Below are positions 16,951-25,422 of a stretch of DNA of 64,000 nt, in pieces (position 1 is the first letter of the stretch; each line of letters opens with the position of its first letter). The notes beneath the pieces were generated by a model that saw only the letters and a program-made list of their open reading frames with translations, did not search any database and was not told where the DNA came from. Position numbers and translations under genes: made by a program. This DNA is from Breoghania sp. (GTDB lineage: Bacteria; Pseudomonadota; Alphaproteobacteria; Rhizobiales; Stappiaceae): contig NZ_OY771475.1 in the NCBI RefSeq assembly GCF_963674635.1, forward strand, positions 558,001-622,000. The letters are read 5' to 3'.

Positions 16951-18255
16951 GTGAATCGACTGTTCGCCGCTGGCGAGACCCTCTCGACGTCAGGCCGCTT
17001 TGCGGTCGTTGCTGCGATGTTTGTTGCTGCAACCCTGACCGGGACGAGCGCTCGGGCGGAAAGCCCGCTTCAAGCCCTGCGTCACTACCAGGAACACGAG
17101 CAGTGGGAAGCCAAGCTCGATGACACGCTGCGCAATCTCGACCAGATCCGCACGAACCAGCCGACGCTTTCCGCCGAAACGGTGATCCACATCGAGAACG
17201 CGATCGCGAAATACCGGCGCATTGTCTCCAATGGTGGCTGGGCCAAGGTGAACACCAATGGTCGCAACCTGCGCCTTGGTTCCTGGGACAGTGCGGTTGT
17301 GGCCCTGCGCCAGCGGCTGGTGACCTCGGGCGATCTTGATCCGCAATTCGCGTCCGGTCAGCGTTTCGACGGTGACGTCGACGCGGCTGTGCGTCGCTTC
17401 CAGGTTCGGTATGGTTTGCGCCCTGACGGCGTGGTCGGGCAGGCGGCGCAGGCTGCGCTCAACGTCCCGGCCTCCGTGCGTCTGCGGCAGCTTGAGACAA
17501 ACCTGGTGCGTGTGCGCGCCATGTCCGGCTATCTCGGCGATACCTATGTGATGGTGAACATTCCGGCCGCCGAGATCGAGGCCGTCGACCACGGTATCGT
17601 GCGCTCGCGCCACACCGCAGTCGTGGGCAAGATCGACCGGCAAACCCCGATCCTCGCCTCCAAGATCTACGAGCTGAACTTCAATCCGTTCTGGACGGTG
17701 CCGCGTTCGATCATCCGCAAGGATCTGATTCCGAAGATGCAGCAGGATCCGCAGTATCTGGCCAAGAACAACATCCGGATCTTCGACTGGCACGGCAACG
17801 AGCTGCAGGCCTCCGATGTGGACTGGACGACCGATGAGGCGGTGAAGCTGAAGTTCCGGCAGGATCCGGGCAAGGAAAATTCGCTCGGCTCCATTCGCAT
17901 CAACTTCCACAACACCCATCAGGTCTATCTGCACGACACGCCGTCCAAGAGCCTGTTCACGCAGGACTACCGGTTCGATTCCTCCGGTTGCGTTCGCGTC
18001 GATCATGTGCGCGATCTCGTGTCCTGGCTCCTGGAGAGCACGACGCCGGAGTGGAACCGCGCGCGGGTGGACGAGGTCATCGCATCGGGCGCGCGTGAGG
18101 ATGTGAAACTCGCCACGCAGGTGCCGCTCTATCTGGCCTATGTGACCGCGTGGGCCAATGACAAGGGCGTCGTGAATTTCCGTGAGGACATTTACAACCG
18201 CGATGGGCTCAACGGGGAACCCGTGATCGAAGGACCGCAGGTGTTTCTCCAGTAA
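16951..18255 (+). CDS. ldtP: Secreted L,D-transpeptidase with peptidoglycan-binding domain
   Basis: Periplasmic YkuD-fold enzyme that cross-links or trims peptidoglycan stem peptides. Product 434 residues from a GTG at 16951, chosen because GGGAG lies 8 bases upstream and the start yields a clean signal peptide (FAVVAAMFVAATLTGTSARA, cleavage near residue 38). A peptidoglycan-binding domain follows (FDGDVDAAVRRFQVRYGLRPDGVVG, about 135-160), then the YkuD domain with catalytic motif YLHDTPSKSLF and SSGCVRV, giving His and Cys in the expected order. An ATG at 16900 would add 17 residues. The gene follows ldtR, the arrangement known for LdtR-controlled transpeptidases; ldtP is used by analogy. 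Confidence 0.9.
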   Translation: MNRLFAAGETLSTSGRFAVVAAMFVAATLTGTSARAESPLQALRHYQEHEQWEAKLDDTLRNLDQIRTNQPTLSAETVIHIENAIAKYRRIVSNGGWAKVNTNGRNLRLGSWDSAVVALRQRLVTSGDLDPQFASGQRFDGDVDAAVRRFQVRYGLRPDGVVGQAAQAALNVPASVRLRQLETNLVRVRAMSGYLGDTYVMVNIPAAEIEAVDHGIVRSRHTAVVGKIDRQTPILASKIYELNFNPFWTVPRSIIRKDLIPKMQQDPQYLAKNNIRIFDWHGNELQASDVDWTTDEAVKLKFRQDPGKENSLGSIRINFHNTHQVYLHDTPSKSLFTQDYRFDSSGCVRVDHVRDLVSWLLESTTPEWNRARVDEVIASGAREDVKLATQVPLYLAYVTAWANDKGVVNFREDIYNRDGLNGEPVIEGPQVFLQ

Positions 18256-18281
18256 TCCGCACTCGCGTATCCGCAAGACAG

Positions 18282-18313
18282 AAAGGGCGCCCTCACACGA
18301 GGGCGCCCTTTTT
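18282..18313 (+). terminator. Strong bidirectional terminator between the transpeptidase and GFA genes
   Basis: A perfect 13-bp stem (18282-18294 with 18299-18311), ACAC loop and a five-T tail on the plus strand; the minus strand also ends in TTT. It serves both converging transcripts. Confidence 0.87.
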
Positions 18314-18354
18314 CGTATCTCGGCGGTTCGGCTGCGCGGAAGGTCCGGTCTCGT

Positions 18355-18825
18355 TCAACCGAGCTGCAACAGGGATTGGACTTCCTCCGGCGAGGGGAAC
18401 TGTTCGAAGCTGTCTTGGGCCGGCGTGGTCACCCAGTCGAGTTTCTCGCAGGTCATTGTCTCCACACGGGGGCGGGACCAATCGGGTTCGTCGAACATTG
18501 TCGCGCGCAGATTGACGAATTGCGGGAGCATGTCGATCTTCGTGAAAAGCCAGCTCATGCAGCGCGGGCAATGATAATGATTGATTCCGTCGGTATGCGC
18601 GCCGCCGCGAACGGGCGCGCCCGTGACGATCTGGAGACCGTCGATGGGGATCAGGGCGCTGAGCGAGAAGGCGCTTGCGGTCATGCGCTGACAGCCCCTG
18701 CAATGACAGGCGAAGGTGGTGACCGGCTCGCAGGTGACCTTCATCCTCACCTCACCGCAACGGCAGGTGCCTTCGCGCGACGGGATGGGAGGCGACTTGT
18801 CTGTCGATAAGGAATCCGAATTCAT
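18355..18825 (-). CDS. GFA (glutathione-dependent formaldehyde-activating) family protein
   Basis: A 156-residue zinc-binding CENP-V/GFA-fold protein. The motifs are GTCRCGEVRM (first Cys pair), FACHCRGCQRMTASAF (second set) and HYHCPRCMSWLF (third pair). Members include glutathione S-(hydroxymethyl) synthase-like proteins, but most have no proven activity, so only the fold and zinc sites are claimed. The start at 18825 (MNSDSLSTDK) is the first ATG close to the conserved domain; upstream in-frame ATGs at 18837 and 18948 add poorly conserved residues. It is divergent from the small DUF6898-like gene. Confidence 0.85.
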   Translation of the reverse strand: MNSDSLSTDKSPPIPSREGTCRCGEVRMKVTCEPVTTFACHCRGCQRMTASAFSLSALIPIDGLQIVTGAPVRGGAHTDGINHYHCPRCMSWLFTKIDMLPQFVNLRATMFDEPDWSRPRVETMTCEKLDWVTTPAQDSFEQFPSPEEVQSLLQLG

Positions 18826-18941
18826 CTTCAGCCTCATGTTGCCATGTGTATCGTTCGCCTTATGCCTTATACGAATGGTTGGCCCGCGTGTCATGCGCCA
18901 GGGTCTTGTTTTATTGCAAAAAATGACGAGAGGGTGCGGGC

Positions 18942-19145
18942 ATGACAACCGGCAAGACGCCGTCGGGCGGGGGGCGGGTGTTTCTGGAATTCACGCGCGT
19001 AGGGCGGCAGGTGAAGGTCTCTGCCATCGACGAGGCGACCGGCGTGGAGGTGTCCATGATGGGGCCGTTGACGGTGTCGCAGGATGAGCTGGGCCGTCTG
19101 GCCGTGCGCAAGCTCAAACGCAGGCTCGAACAGGGCGCGCGCTAG
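18942..19145 (+). CDS. Small conserved protein, DUF6898-like
   Basis: A 67-residue protein with a good ribosome site (GAGAGGG, 9 bases before the ATG). The sequence VFLEFTRVGRQVKVSAIDEATGVEV and the basic C-terminus LAVRKLKRRLEQGAR look like a conserved family of short proteins found just upstream of glyA in Hyphomicrobiales (DUF6898, to my recollection). No catalytic motif, signal peptide or membrane segment. Function unknown. The 170-bp gap to glyA leaves open whether they share a transcript. Confidence 0.72.
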   Translation: MTTGKTPSGGGRVFLEFTRVGRQVKVSAIDEATGVEVSMMGPLTVSQDELGRLAVRKLKRRLEQGAR

Positions 19146-19315
19146 GCGGATGACGGGCGCGCTCGTGACCGGATTTGTGACCTGTCCGAGTGTCGAATGT
19201 GATCGTGCTTGGTTCGTCCCATCGGGTATGCTATGCGGCGACGGCGGGACAAGGACCGGGAAGGGTTCGTTCCGCAAATGCTGATTTGTCACCGAATTGC
19301 AGGAAGGCGCGCCTG

Positions 19316-20629
19316 ATGTCGATTTCGAAAAACTCCGCTACCGAGCCGGTTCAGTTGGACTTTTTCACCCAGTCTCTGGCCGAGGCTGATCCGGAAATCG
19401 CGGAGGCGATTGATCTGGAACTGGGTCGTCAGCGTCACGAGATCGAGCTGATCGCGTCCGAAAACATCGTTTCGCGCGCCGTTCTCGAAGCGCAGGGGAC
19501 GATTCTCACCAACAAATATGCCGAAGGCTATCCCGGAAAGCGCTATTACGGCGGTTGCCAGTATGTCGATATCGTCGAAACACTGGCCATCGAGCGCGCC
19601 AAGAAGCTCTTCGACTGCGGCTTCGTGAACGTTCAGCCGAATTCCGGCAGCCAGATGAATCAGGCCGTCTTCCTGGCGCTGCTGCAGCCGGGCGACACGT
19701 TCATGGGGCTCGATCTGAATTCCGGCGGTCACCTGACCCACGGTTCGCCCGTCAACATGTCCGGCAAGTGGTTCAACGTCGTCTCCTACGGTGTGCGCGA
19801 AGACGATCACCTGATCGACATGGACGCGGTTGCGGAAAAGGCGCGCGAGCACAAGCCGAAGCTCATTCTGGCCGGTGGCACCGCCTATTCGCGCATCTGG
19901 GACTGGAAGCGCTTCCGCGAGATCGCGGACGAGGTCGGCGCCTATCTGATGGTCGACATGGCCCATATCGCCGGTCTCGTGGCCGGTGGCGCTCATCCGT
20001 CGCCGATCCCGCATGCCCATGTGGTCACCACCACGACCCACAAGTCCTTGCGCGGACCGCGTGGCGGCATGATCCTCACCAATGACGAGGCGATTGCCAA
20101 GAAGGTCAATTCCGCCGTGTTCCCGGGCCTTCAGGGCGGGCCGCTGATGCATGTCATCGCCGCCAAGGCGGTGGCGTTGAAGGAAGCCCTTCAGCCTGAA
20201 TTCAAGACCTACGCGGCCAATGTCGTTGCCAATTCGCGCGCGCTGGCGGCCAGCCTCCAGGAGCAGGGTCTCGACATCGTTTCGGGTGGCACCGACAACC
20301 ACTCCATGCTGGTTGATCTGCGTCCCAAGAACGCCACCGGCAAGAAGGCTGAGGCCGCGCTCGGTCGCGCCAACATCACTTGCAACAAGAACGGCATTCC
20401 CTTCGACCCGGAAAAGCCCTTCGTCACCTCCGGCATCCGTCTCGGCACGCCTGCAGGCACGACGCGCGGCTTCGGCGTGGCGGAGTTCACCGAAATCGGC
20501 AAGCTGATTGCGGAAGTGCTCGATGGTCTGCGCCAGTCCAATTCCGAAGAGGGCAATGCGGCGGTGGAAGCCAGCGTGAAGGAACGCGTGATTGCGCTGA
20601 CCGATCGCTTCCCGATCTATCAGGATTAG
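19316..20629 (+). CDS. glyA: Serine hydroxymethyltransferase
   Basis: PLP enzyme interconverting serine and glycine with transfer of a one-carbon unit to tetrahydrofolate. Product 437 residues. Signature IELIASENIVSRAVLEAQG, EGYPGKRYYGGCQYVD, the PLP lysine in TTTTHKSLRGPRGG (K243), and SGIRLGTPAGTTRGFG near the C-terminus. The frame extends upstream to 19190, but AGGAAGG just ahead of 19316 and the conserved N-terminus place the start there. nrdR follows after 9 bp, so glyA is probably the first gene of the glyA-nrdR-ribD-ribE-ribH-nusB-thiL cluster. Confidence 0.96.
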   Translation: MSISKNSATEPVQLDFFTQSLAEADPEIAEAIDLELGRQRHEIELIASENIVSRAVLEAQGTILTNKYAEGYPGKRYYGGCQYVDIVETLAIERAKKLFDCGFVNVQPNSGSQMNQAVFLALLQPGDTFMGLDLNSGGHLTHGSPVNMSGKWFNVVSYGVREDDHLIDMDAVAEKAREHKPKLILAGGTAYSRIWDWKRFREIADEVGAYLMVDMAHIAGLVAGGAHPSPIPHAHVVTTTTHKSLRGPRGGMILTNDEAIAKKVNSAVFPGLQGGPLMHVIAAKAVALKEALQPEFKTYAANVVANSRALAASLQEQGLDIVSGGTDNHSMLVDLRPKNATGKKAEAALGRANITCNKNGIPFDPEKPFVTSGIRLGTPAGTTRGFGVAEFTEIGKLIAEVLDGLRQSNSEEGNAAVEASVKERVIALTDRFPIYQD

Positions 20630-20638
20630 AGAGCACGT

Positions 20639-21136
20639 ATGCGGTGTCCCTATTGCGGTGGCGATGAAACACAGGTCAAGGACAGTCGTCCGACCGAGGA
20701 CAATACCGCTATTCGGCGTCGCCGCGTGTGTTCCACATGCGGTGGCCGCTTCACGACGTTCGAGCGCGTGCAGCTGCGCGAGCTGACCGTCGTCAAGCGC
20801 AATGGCCGCCGCGTCGTGTTCGACCGCGAAAAGCTCGCCCGTTCCGTCCAGATCGCCGTGCGCAAGCGTCCGGTGGATCCGGAGAAGATCGAGCGGATGA
20901 TTTCCGGAATCGTGCGTCAGCTTGAATCTTCGGGCGAGAGCGAGGTTCCGGCGGAGGAAATCGGCACGCTGGTGATGGAGGGGCTTCGCGGCCTCGATGA
21001 TGTCGCCTATGTGCGCTTTGCTTCCGTCTACAAGAACTTCCGTGAAGCGCGCGATTTCGAGGCGCTCCTGGGTGAACTCAATGCCGACGGTACGCCGGTC
21101 AATGGGGGACGGGAGCCGGAGGCGGACGAGTCGTGA
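20639..21136 (+). CDS. nrdR: Transcriptional repressor NrdR
   Basis: Represses ribonucleotide reductase genes in response to the ATP/dATP balance. The 165-residue product has the N-terminal zinc ribbon (C3, C6, C31, C34 in MRCPYC and VCSTCGGRFTTFE) and the ATP-cone domain (VVKRNGRRVVFDREKLARS, then AYVRFASVYKNF). The C-terminal tail beyond the ATP-cone is acidic. Its stop codon overlaps the GTG of ribD (GTGA), which points to translational coupling. The position between glyA and ribD is conserved in Hyphomicrobiales. Confidence 0.95.
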   Translation: MRCPYCGGDETQVKDSRPTEDNTAIRRRRVCSTCGGRFTTFERVQLRELTVVKRNGRRVVFDREKLARSVQIAVRKRPVDPEKIERMISGIVRQLESSGESEVPAEEIGTLVMEGLRGLDDVAYVRFASVYKNFREARDFEALLGELNADGTPVNGGREPEADES

Positions 21137-22356
21137 CGACTGATGTGACCGGTGATGTCGCCGAAAGGGAGGCTGGCCACGACGTGGAGGCAGTCCATCG
21201 CGGCAATGGGCCGGTGTCATCAAGGCCTGCTTGCGGCAAGGTCCTTCCTCATGACGAGCGCTTCATGCGCATGGCTTTGGCCATGGGCCAGCGCACGCGC
21301 GGCATCACCTGGCCCAACCCGTCCGTCGGTGCGGTGATCGTCGCCGACCATGGCGGCGTGCCGGTCGTCGTGGGGCGGGGGGCAACGGCGCCTTCGGGCC
21401 GCCCGCATGCGGAAGTCATGGCGCTGCGTCAGGCCGGTGAGGCGGCGCGCGGGGCGACCGCCTATGTCACGCTGGAGCCCTGCGCCCATTGGGGGCGGAC
21501 CGGGCCGTGCGCGCTGGCACTCTCCGAAGCCGGTGTCGCACGCGTGGTCATCGGCATTTCCGACGTCAATCCGAGGGTCGCCAACAAGGGCGTCGACATG
21601 TTGCGCGCGGCGGGTGTTGAGGTTGTGAGCGGTGTTCTGGAAGAGGAATGCCGTCAGGCCCATATCGGGCATTTCCGCCGCTTTGCCGAAGGGCGTCCGC
21701 AGGTTCAGCTCAAGCTCGCCGTATCCGCCGATGGTTTCATCGGGCGCGAAGGCGCGGGGCAGGTGCACATAACTGGGCCTGAAACCCAGCGGCTCGTTCA
21801 CATCATGCGCGCGGAAGCGGATGCGATCATGGTGGGCATCGGCACGGTTCTGGCCGACGATCCGATGCTGGATGTGCGCCTTGAGGGGCTGGGGGACCGC
21901 TCGCCGGTGCGCTACGTGCTCGATTCCGCGGCGCGGCTCCCGCTCGATTCCCAGCTTGTGAAGACCGCGGCGCAGGTTCCGGTGAAGGTGCTGACGACCG
22001 CTGCCGCTCCCATCGAGCGCACCACGCCGCTGATGAAAGCCGGGATCGAGATCATCACCGTGCCCGCGGATGGCGAAGGCCGCATCGATGTGGCGGCGGC
22101 GCTGAGTGCGCTTGCCCATCGCGGTGTGACGCGTCTGATGGTGGAAGGCGGCGCCCAGACGGCTGGAAGCTTCCTTCGCAGCGGGCTGGTGGATGAGGCC
22201 GTCATCTCCACAGGGCCTGAAAAGATCGGGCAGGGCGGCATTGCGCCACTTGGGCTGGAGCCGCTCGCAGCGATAACAGAGAACCCGGCCTATGCCCGCG
22301 TCAGCGAGCGCCGTCTCGGGCCAGATCGGGTCATTCACTACCGTCGCAAGGAATAG
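21133..22356 (+). CDS. ribD: Bifunctional riboflavin deaminase/reductase RibD
   Basis: Second and third steps of riboflavin synthesis: deamination of the pyrimidine, then NADPH-dependent reduction of the ribose. The N-terminal deaminase has TWPNPSVGAVIV, the zinc motif HAEVMAL and TLEPCAHWGRTGPC (about residues 96-122). The C-terminal reductase has LKLAVSADGFIG, ADAIMVGIGTVLADDP and LMVEGGAQTAGSFL. Length is 407 residues from a GTG overlapping the nrdR stop; the first 38 residues are not conserved, so translation could begin at the ATG of HDERFMRMAL instead. ribE starts 4 bp after it. Confidence 0.93.
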   Translation: MTTDVTGDVAEREAGHDVEAVHRGNGPVSSRPACGKVLPHDERFMRMALAMGQRTRGITWPNPSVGAVIVADHGGVPVVVGRGATAPSGRPHAEVMALRQAGEAARGATAYVTLEPCAHWGRTGPCALALSEAGVARVVIGISDVNPRVANKGVDMLRAAGVEVVSGVLEEECRQAHIGHFRRFAEGRPQVQLKLAVSADGFIGREGAGQVHITGPETQRLVHIMRAEADAIMVGIGTVLADDPMLDVRLEGLGDRSPVRYVLDSAARLPLDSQLVKTAAQVPVKVLTTAAAPIERTTPLMKAGIEIITVPADGEGRIDVAAALSALAHRGVTRLMVEGGAQTAGSFLRSGLVDEAVISTGPEKIGQGGIAPLGLEPLAAITENPAYARVSERRLGPDRVIHYRRKE

Positions 22357-22360
22357 CCTC

Positions 22361-22963
22361 ATGTTCACGGGCATCGTCACCGATATCGGCCGCGTTCTCT
22401 GCGTTACCGATATCCCCGCAGGCCGTCGTACGCGCATTGCAACGCGCTACGATGTCGAGGGCATCGACATCGGAGCGTCGATTGCCTGTGGTGGGCCGTG
22501 CCACACGGTCACGGCCAAGGGCTGTGACGACGGCCAGAACTGGTTTGAGGTGGAATCGGGGGCGGAGACGCTCAAACTGACCACAGCCGGAGCCTGGCAG
22601 GTTGGCACGCGCATCAACCTTGAGCGGTCGCTGTGCATGGGCGACGAGCTGGGCGGGCATCTGGTGCTCGGCCATGTGGACGGCACGGCGGAAGTGGTGG
22701 AGCGGCGGGATCATCCCGACAGCGTCTATTTCCGCTTCCGCGCACCGCAGGAACTTGCGCCTTTCATCGCCAAAAAGGGGTCCGTTGCCCTCGACGGGTG
22801 CTCCCTGACGGTGAACGAGGCGGAAGGCGACGAGTTTTCCGTCTTCCTCATTCCGCACACGCTGTCGGAGACGACCTGGAGCGAGCGTCAGACGGGCGAG
22901 GCGATCAATCTGGAAGTCGACATGATGGCGCGCTATGTGGCGCGACTGCGCGCCTTCGACTGA
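22361..22963 (+). CDS. ribE: Riboflavin synthase (alpha subunit type)
   Basis: Final step of riboflavin synthesis: dismutation of two 6,7-dimethyl-8-ribityllumazine molecules. 200 residues with two lumazine-binding repeats: MFTGIVTDIG and DELGGHLVLGHVDGTAEV in the first and second, plus SVALDGCSLTVNE and IPHTLSETTW in the C-terminal half. The N-terminal substrate loop reads SIACGGPCHTVT where many homologues have a loop closer to SGVCLTV; the Cys is kept. Starts 4 bp after ribD, so they are co-translated. Confidence 0.93.
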   Translation: MFTGIVTDIGRVLCVTDIPAGRRTRIATRYDVEGIDIGASIACGGPCHTVTAKGCDDGQNWFEVESGAETLKLTTAGAWQVGTRINLERSLCMGDELGGHLVLGHVDGTAEVVERRDHPDSVYFRFRAPQELAPFIAKKGSVALDGCSLTVNEAEGDEFSVFLIPHTLSETTWSERQTGEAINLEVDMMARYVARLRAFD

Positions 22964-23139
22964 CAAGAGGGCCGGTGCCGAAGCGGACAAGGCGCGCGTC
23001 ATTTCACGGCGCTCGCCTTGCGACATTTGGCACTTCGCGCCACTTGCACAGGGTGAGGGGCATCTCGGGTCTGGACAAAGGGGCTGCAAAGTGGTTCCTG
23101 TCGCCAACTCAGCGACAATAACCAGAAGGCTTACCGGTC

Positions 23140-23586
23140 ATGGCATCCGCCCACCTGCTTATCATCGACGCGCGTTTCTACGACGAGCTTTCGGACGAAC
23201 TTGTGCGCGGGGCCGTTGAAGCCCTCGATGCGGCTGGGGCAACCTATGACCGTGTCTCCGTTCCCGGCGTGCTGGAAATTCCGGCAGCGCTTTCCATGGC
23301 GCTGATTGCGGCCGAGGAGGACGGCACGGATTACGATGGCTATGTGGTGCTTGGCTGTGTCATTCGCGGTGAGACGTCGCACTACGACATCGTCGCCGGT
23401 GAATCCGCACGAGCCGTCATGGACATGACCGTCGATCTGGGCCTTGCGGTCGGTAACGGTATTCTGACGGTCGAAAACAGCGACCAGGCCTGGGCCCGTG
23501 CCCGGGTGAGCGAGAAGAACAAGGGTGGTGCGGCAGCCGAAGCGGCGCTGGCCATGATCGCGGTACGCGAGAAAATCGGAGCCTGA
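23140..23586 (+). CDS. ribH: 6,7-dimethyl-8-ribityllumazine synthase
   Basis: Condenses 5-amino-6-ribitylaminouracil with dihydroxybutanone phosphate. 148 residues, including RFYDELSDELVRGA, VPGVLEIPAAL, YVVLGCVIRGETSHYDIV with the catalytic His of the ETxH motif, and GNGILTVENSDQAWARA. No ribBA is present in the cluster. A 176-bp gap separates it from ribE, and nusB starts 4 bp after its stop. Confidence 0.94.
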   Translation: MASAHLLIIDARFYDELSDELVRGAVEALDAAGATYDRVSVPGVLEIPAALSMALIAAEEDGTDYDGYVVLGCVIRGETSHYDIVAGESARAVMDMTVDLGLAVGNGILTVENSDQAWARARVSEKNKGGAAAEAALAMIAVREKIGA

Positions 23587-23590
23587 ACGA

Positions 23591-24124
23591 ATGTCTTCGG
23601 ACAACAATGCCGATCAGCAGGCAGGCAAGGCCAGCAAGGCCTCTGAACGCGAGACGCGCCCCGCCAACAAGCGTGGGCTGGCGCGGCTCGCCGCCGTGCA
23701 GGCGCTCTATCAGATGGAGATCTCCGGCCAGACGCTGGCTGATGTCATTCTGGAATTCCAGATGCACCGGCTGGGCAAGGAAATCGATGGCGAACAGTAT
23801 CGTGAAGCCGATAGCGACTGGTTCAAGGATCTGATGCAGGGCATGGTCGCCAGGCAGCGCGAGATTGACCCGCAGGTCCATCACGCGTTGCAGCAGGACT
23901 GGCCCTTGAAGCGCATCGATTCCATCCTGCGCGCCATCTTGCGTGTCGGCGTCTATGAACTCCTGCGTCGCAAGGAAGTGCCCGCCCGAGTGATCATCTC
24001 CGAATATGTGGAGGTGGCGAAGGCCTTCTTTTCCGAGGACGAGCCGAAGGTCGTCAACGGCGTGCTCGACCGTATCGGGCGCGAGATCCGGCCGGACGAT
24101 TTCGATCCGAAGCCCGCAAGCTGA
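23591..24124 (+). CDS. nusB: Transcription antitermination factor NusB
   Basis: Binds boxA RNA together with S10 (NusE) for rRNA antitermination. The 177-residue product has a charged N-terminal extension (residues 1-27), then RGLARLAAVQALYQMEISG, and the C-terminal helices LKRIDSILRAILRVGVYELL and ARVIISEYVEVAKAFF...PKVVNGVLDRIG that define the family. The 4-bp gap to ribH and 38-bp gap to thiL make it part of the operon. Linkage of nusB to ribH is widespread in bacteria. Confidence 0.95.
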   Translation: MSSDNNADQQAGKASKASERETRPANKRGLARLAAVQALYQMEISGQTLADVILEFQMHRLGKEIDGEQYREADSDWFKDLMQGMVARQREIDPQVHHALQQDWPLKRIDSILRAILRVGVYELLRRKEVPARVIISEYVEVAKAFFSEDEPKVVNGVLDRIGREIRPDDFDPKPAS

Positions 24125-24162
24125 CAGCGTCGCGCGCAATCGGCGTCAGACGGAGAGGCCCC

Positions 24163-25179
24163 ATGGGTGATGGTGACGGCAAGGGTGGCGGGATCGGCGA
24201 ATTCGAGCTGATTGAACGCTATCTTGCGCCTCTTGCCACCCATCCCGGCAGTGTCGGTCTTGTCGATGACGCCGCTGTGCTCACGCCGCCCGACGGGTGT
24301 GATCTGGTTCTGACCAAGGACGCCCTTGCAGAGGGCGTCCATTTCCTTGCCGAAGACCATCCGTCTGCAATCGCGCGCAAGGCGCTCAGGGTCAATCTCT
24401 CCGATCTGGCCGCCAAGGGCGCAAGGCCGCTCGGCTACCTTTTGGGGCTCGGTCTTGCCCCGGGCTGGGATGAGGCGTGGCTCGCCGATTTCTGCGCCGG
24501 GCTTGAAGCCGATCAGCAGGCCTATGATTTCCCGCTTCTTGGTGGCGACACGATCAAGGTGGCGGCGGGGCCGGTGCTTTCGGTCACGGCAATCGGCACT
24601 GTGCCGCGGGCAACCGCGGTGCGCCGTTTTCCCGCGCGTGTCGGCGACCATCTCTATGTGACCGGCACGATCGGCGACGCTGCGCTGGGGCTGGCGCTCA
24701 GGTTTGACCCGTCGAAGGGCGAGGCGTGGGGCCTTGAAGAGGCCGAGCGCGCGCATCTCCTGGATCGCTACCTTCTGCCCCAGCCGCGCACCGAAGGCGC
24801 GGAGGCGGTGCGGTGCCACGCGCGCGCCTGCATGGATGTCTCCGATGGTCTCGTTGCCGATCTCGGCAAGATGCTGGGAGCTTCCGGGGCGGGCATCGGG
24901 GCGGATGTCTTGCTGGAAGCCGTTCCGTTTTCCAAAGCGGCCCAAAAGGCCGTCGAGGCGGACCCGGCCGCTGTTGTAACCGCGCTGACGGGGGGCGACG
25001 ATTACGAGCTTCTGGCCTCGGTCGCTCCGAAAGACGCGGTGGCCTTTGAACATGCGATGCTGAGCGCGGGGCTACATCCCTCGCGGATCGGGACCGTGCG
25101 CGAGGGCGCAGGGGTAACCTATCTCAAGATGGGCAAGCGGATCGATTTCGCAGGCAGTGGCGGCTACACGCATTTCTAG
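24163..25179 (+). CDS. thiL: Thiamine-monophosphate kinase
   Basis: Phosphorylates thiamine monophosphate to the active diphosphate cofactor. 338 residues of the PurM-like ATP-binding fold: VGLVDDAAVLTPP (metal-binding Asp pair), KALRVNLSDLAAKGARPLGYLL, the GGDTIK motif, CMDVSDGLVADLGKML and LTGGDDYELLA. Ribosome site GGAGAGG precedes the ATG. It closes the glyA to thiL cluster; no TPP riboswitch-like sequence is visible ahead of it. Confidence 0.93.
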   Translation: MGDGDGKGGGIGEFELIERYLAPLATHPGSVGLVDDAAVLTPPDGCDLVLTKDALAEGVHFLAEDHPSAIARKALRVNLSDLAAKGARPLGYLLGLGLAPGWDEAWLADFCAGLEADQQAYDFPLLGGDTIKVAAGPVLSVTAIGTVPRATAVRRFPARVGDHLYVTGTIGDAALGLALRFDPSKGEAWGLEEAERAHLLDRYLLPQPRTEGAEAVRCHARACMDVSDGLVADLGKMLGASGAGIGADVLLEAVPFSKAAQKAVEADPAAVVTALTGGDDYELLASVAPKDAVAFEHAMLSAGLHPSRIGTVREGAGVTYLKMGKRIDFAGSGGYTHF

Positions 25180-25304
25180 TGAACCGCGCCTGCCGCAGGC
25201 GGCGCGTGCGGGCCCCGATTTTCAAAATAAACTCTGCGAACCGTGCCTGTTTCAAATGGGGGCGGGCGCGTGCGCGTGACGACCCGGGTGTGGTCTCTCA
25301 AAGG

Positions 25305-25319
25305 TATTGAATATCAATA
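25305..25319. promoter_or_regulatory. Dyad TATTGA-ATA-TCAATA upstream of the MFS gene
   Basis: A perfect 6-bp inverted repeat with 3-base centre in an A/T-rich island within the 243-bp thiL to MFS gap, about 105 bp ahead of the MFS start. Candidate operator; the binding protein is unknown. Confidence 0.4.
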
Positions 25320-25343
25320 AATTACAATATCCGGCTTGCGCTC

Positions 25344-25358
25344 TGATTCAGGTCTTTG
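25344..25358 (+). repeat. Fourth copy of the TGATTCAGGT motif (extended to 15 bp)
   Basis: TGATTCAGGTCTTTG is identical over 15 bp to 13908-13922 in the valine-catabolism intergenic region. A consensus -35-like TTGACA (25356-25361) overlaps its 3' end, about 60 bp before the MFS start. Confidence 0.5.
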
Positions 25359-25422
25359 ACAAAATGAATCAACGGCAGTAGCAGGCGTTGGAGCGCCTCT
25401 TCGGACTTATTCAAGGTCTAAA

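Noticed and set aside
19289..21223. A 644-codon open frame on the minus strand opposite glyA and nrdR
   Set aside because: A shadow of two firmly identified plus-strand genes.
22964..23139. Search for an FMN riboswitch ahead of ribH
   Set aside because: No conserved RFN-element segments were visible in the gap or ahead of ribD.
24125..24162. Search for a TPP riboswitch ahead of thiL
   Set aside because: The gap is only 38 bp, too short for the element.
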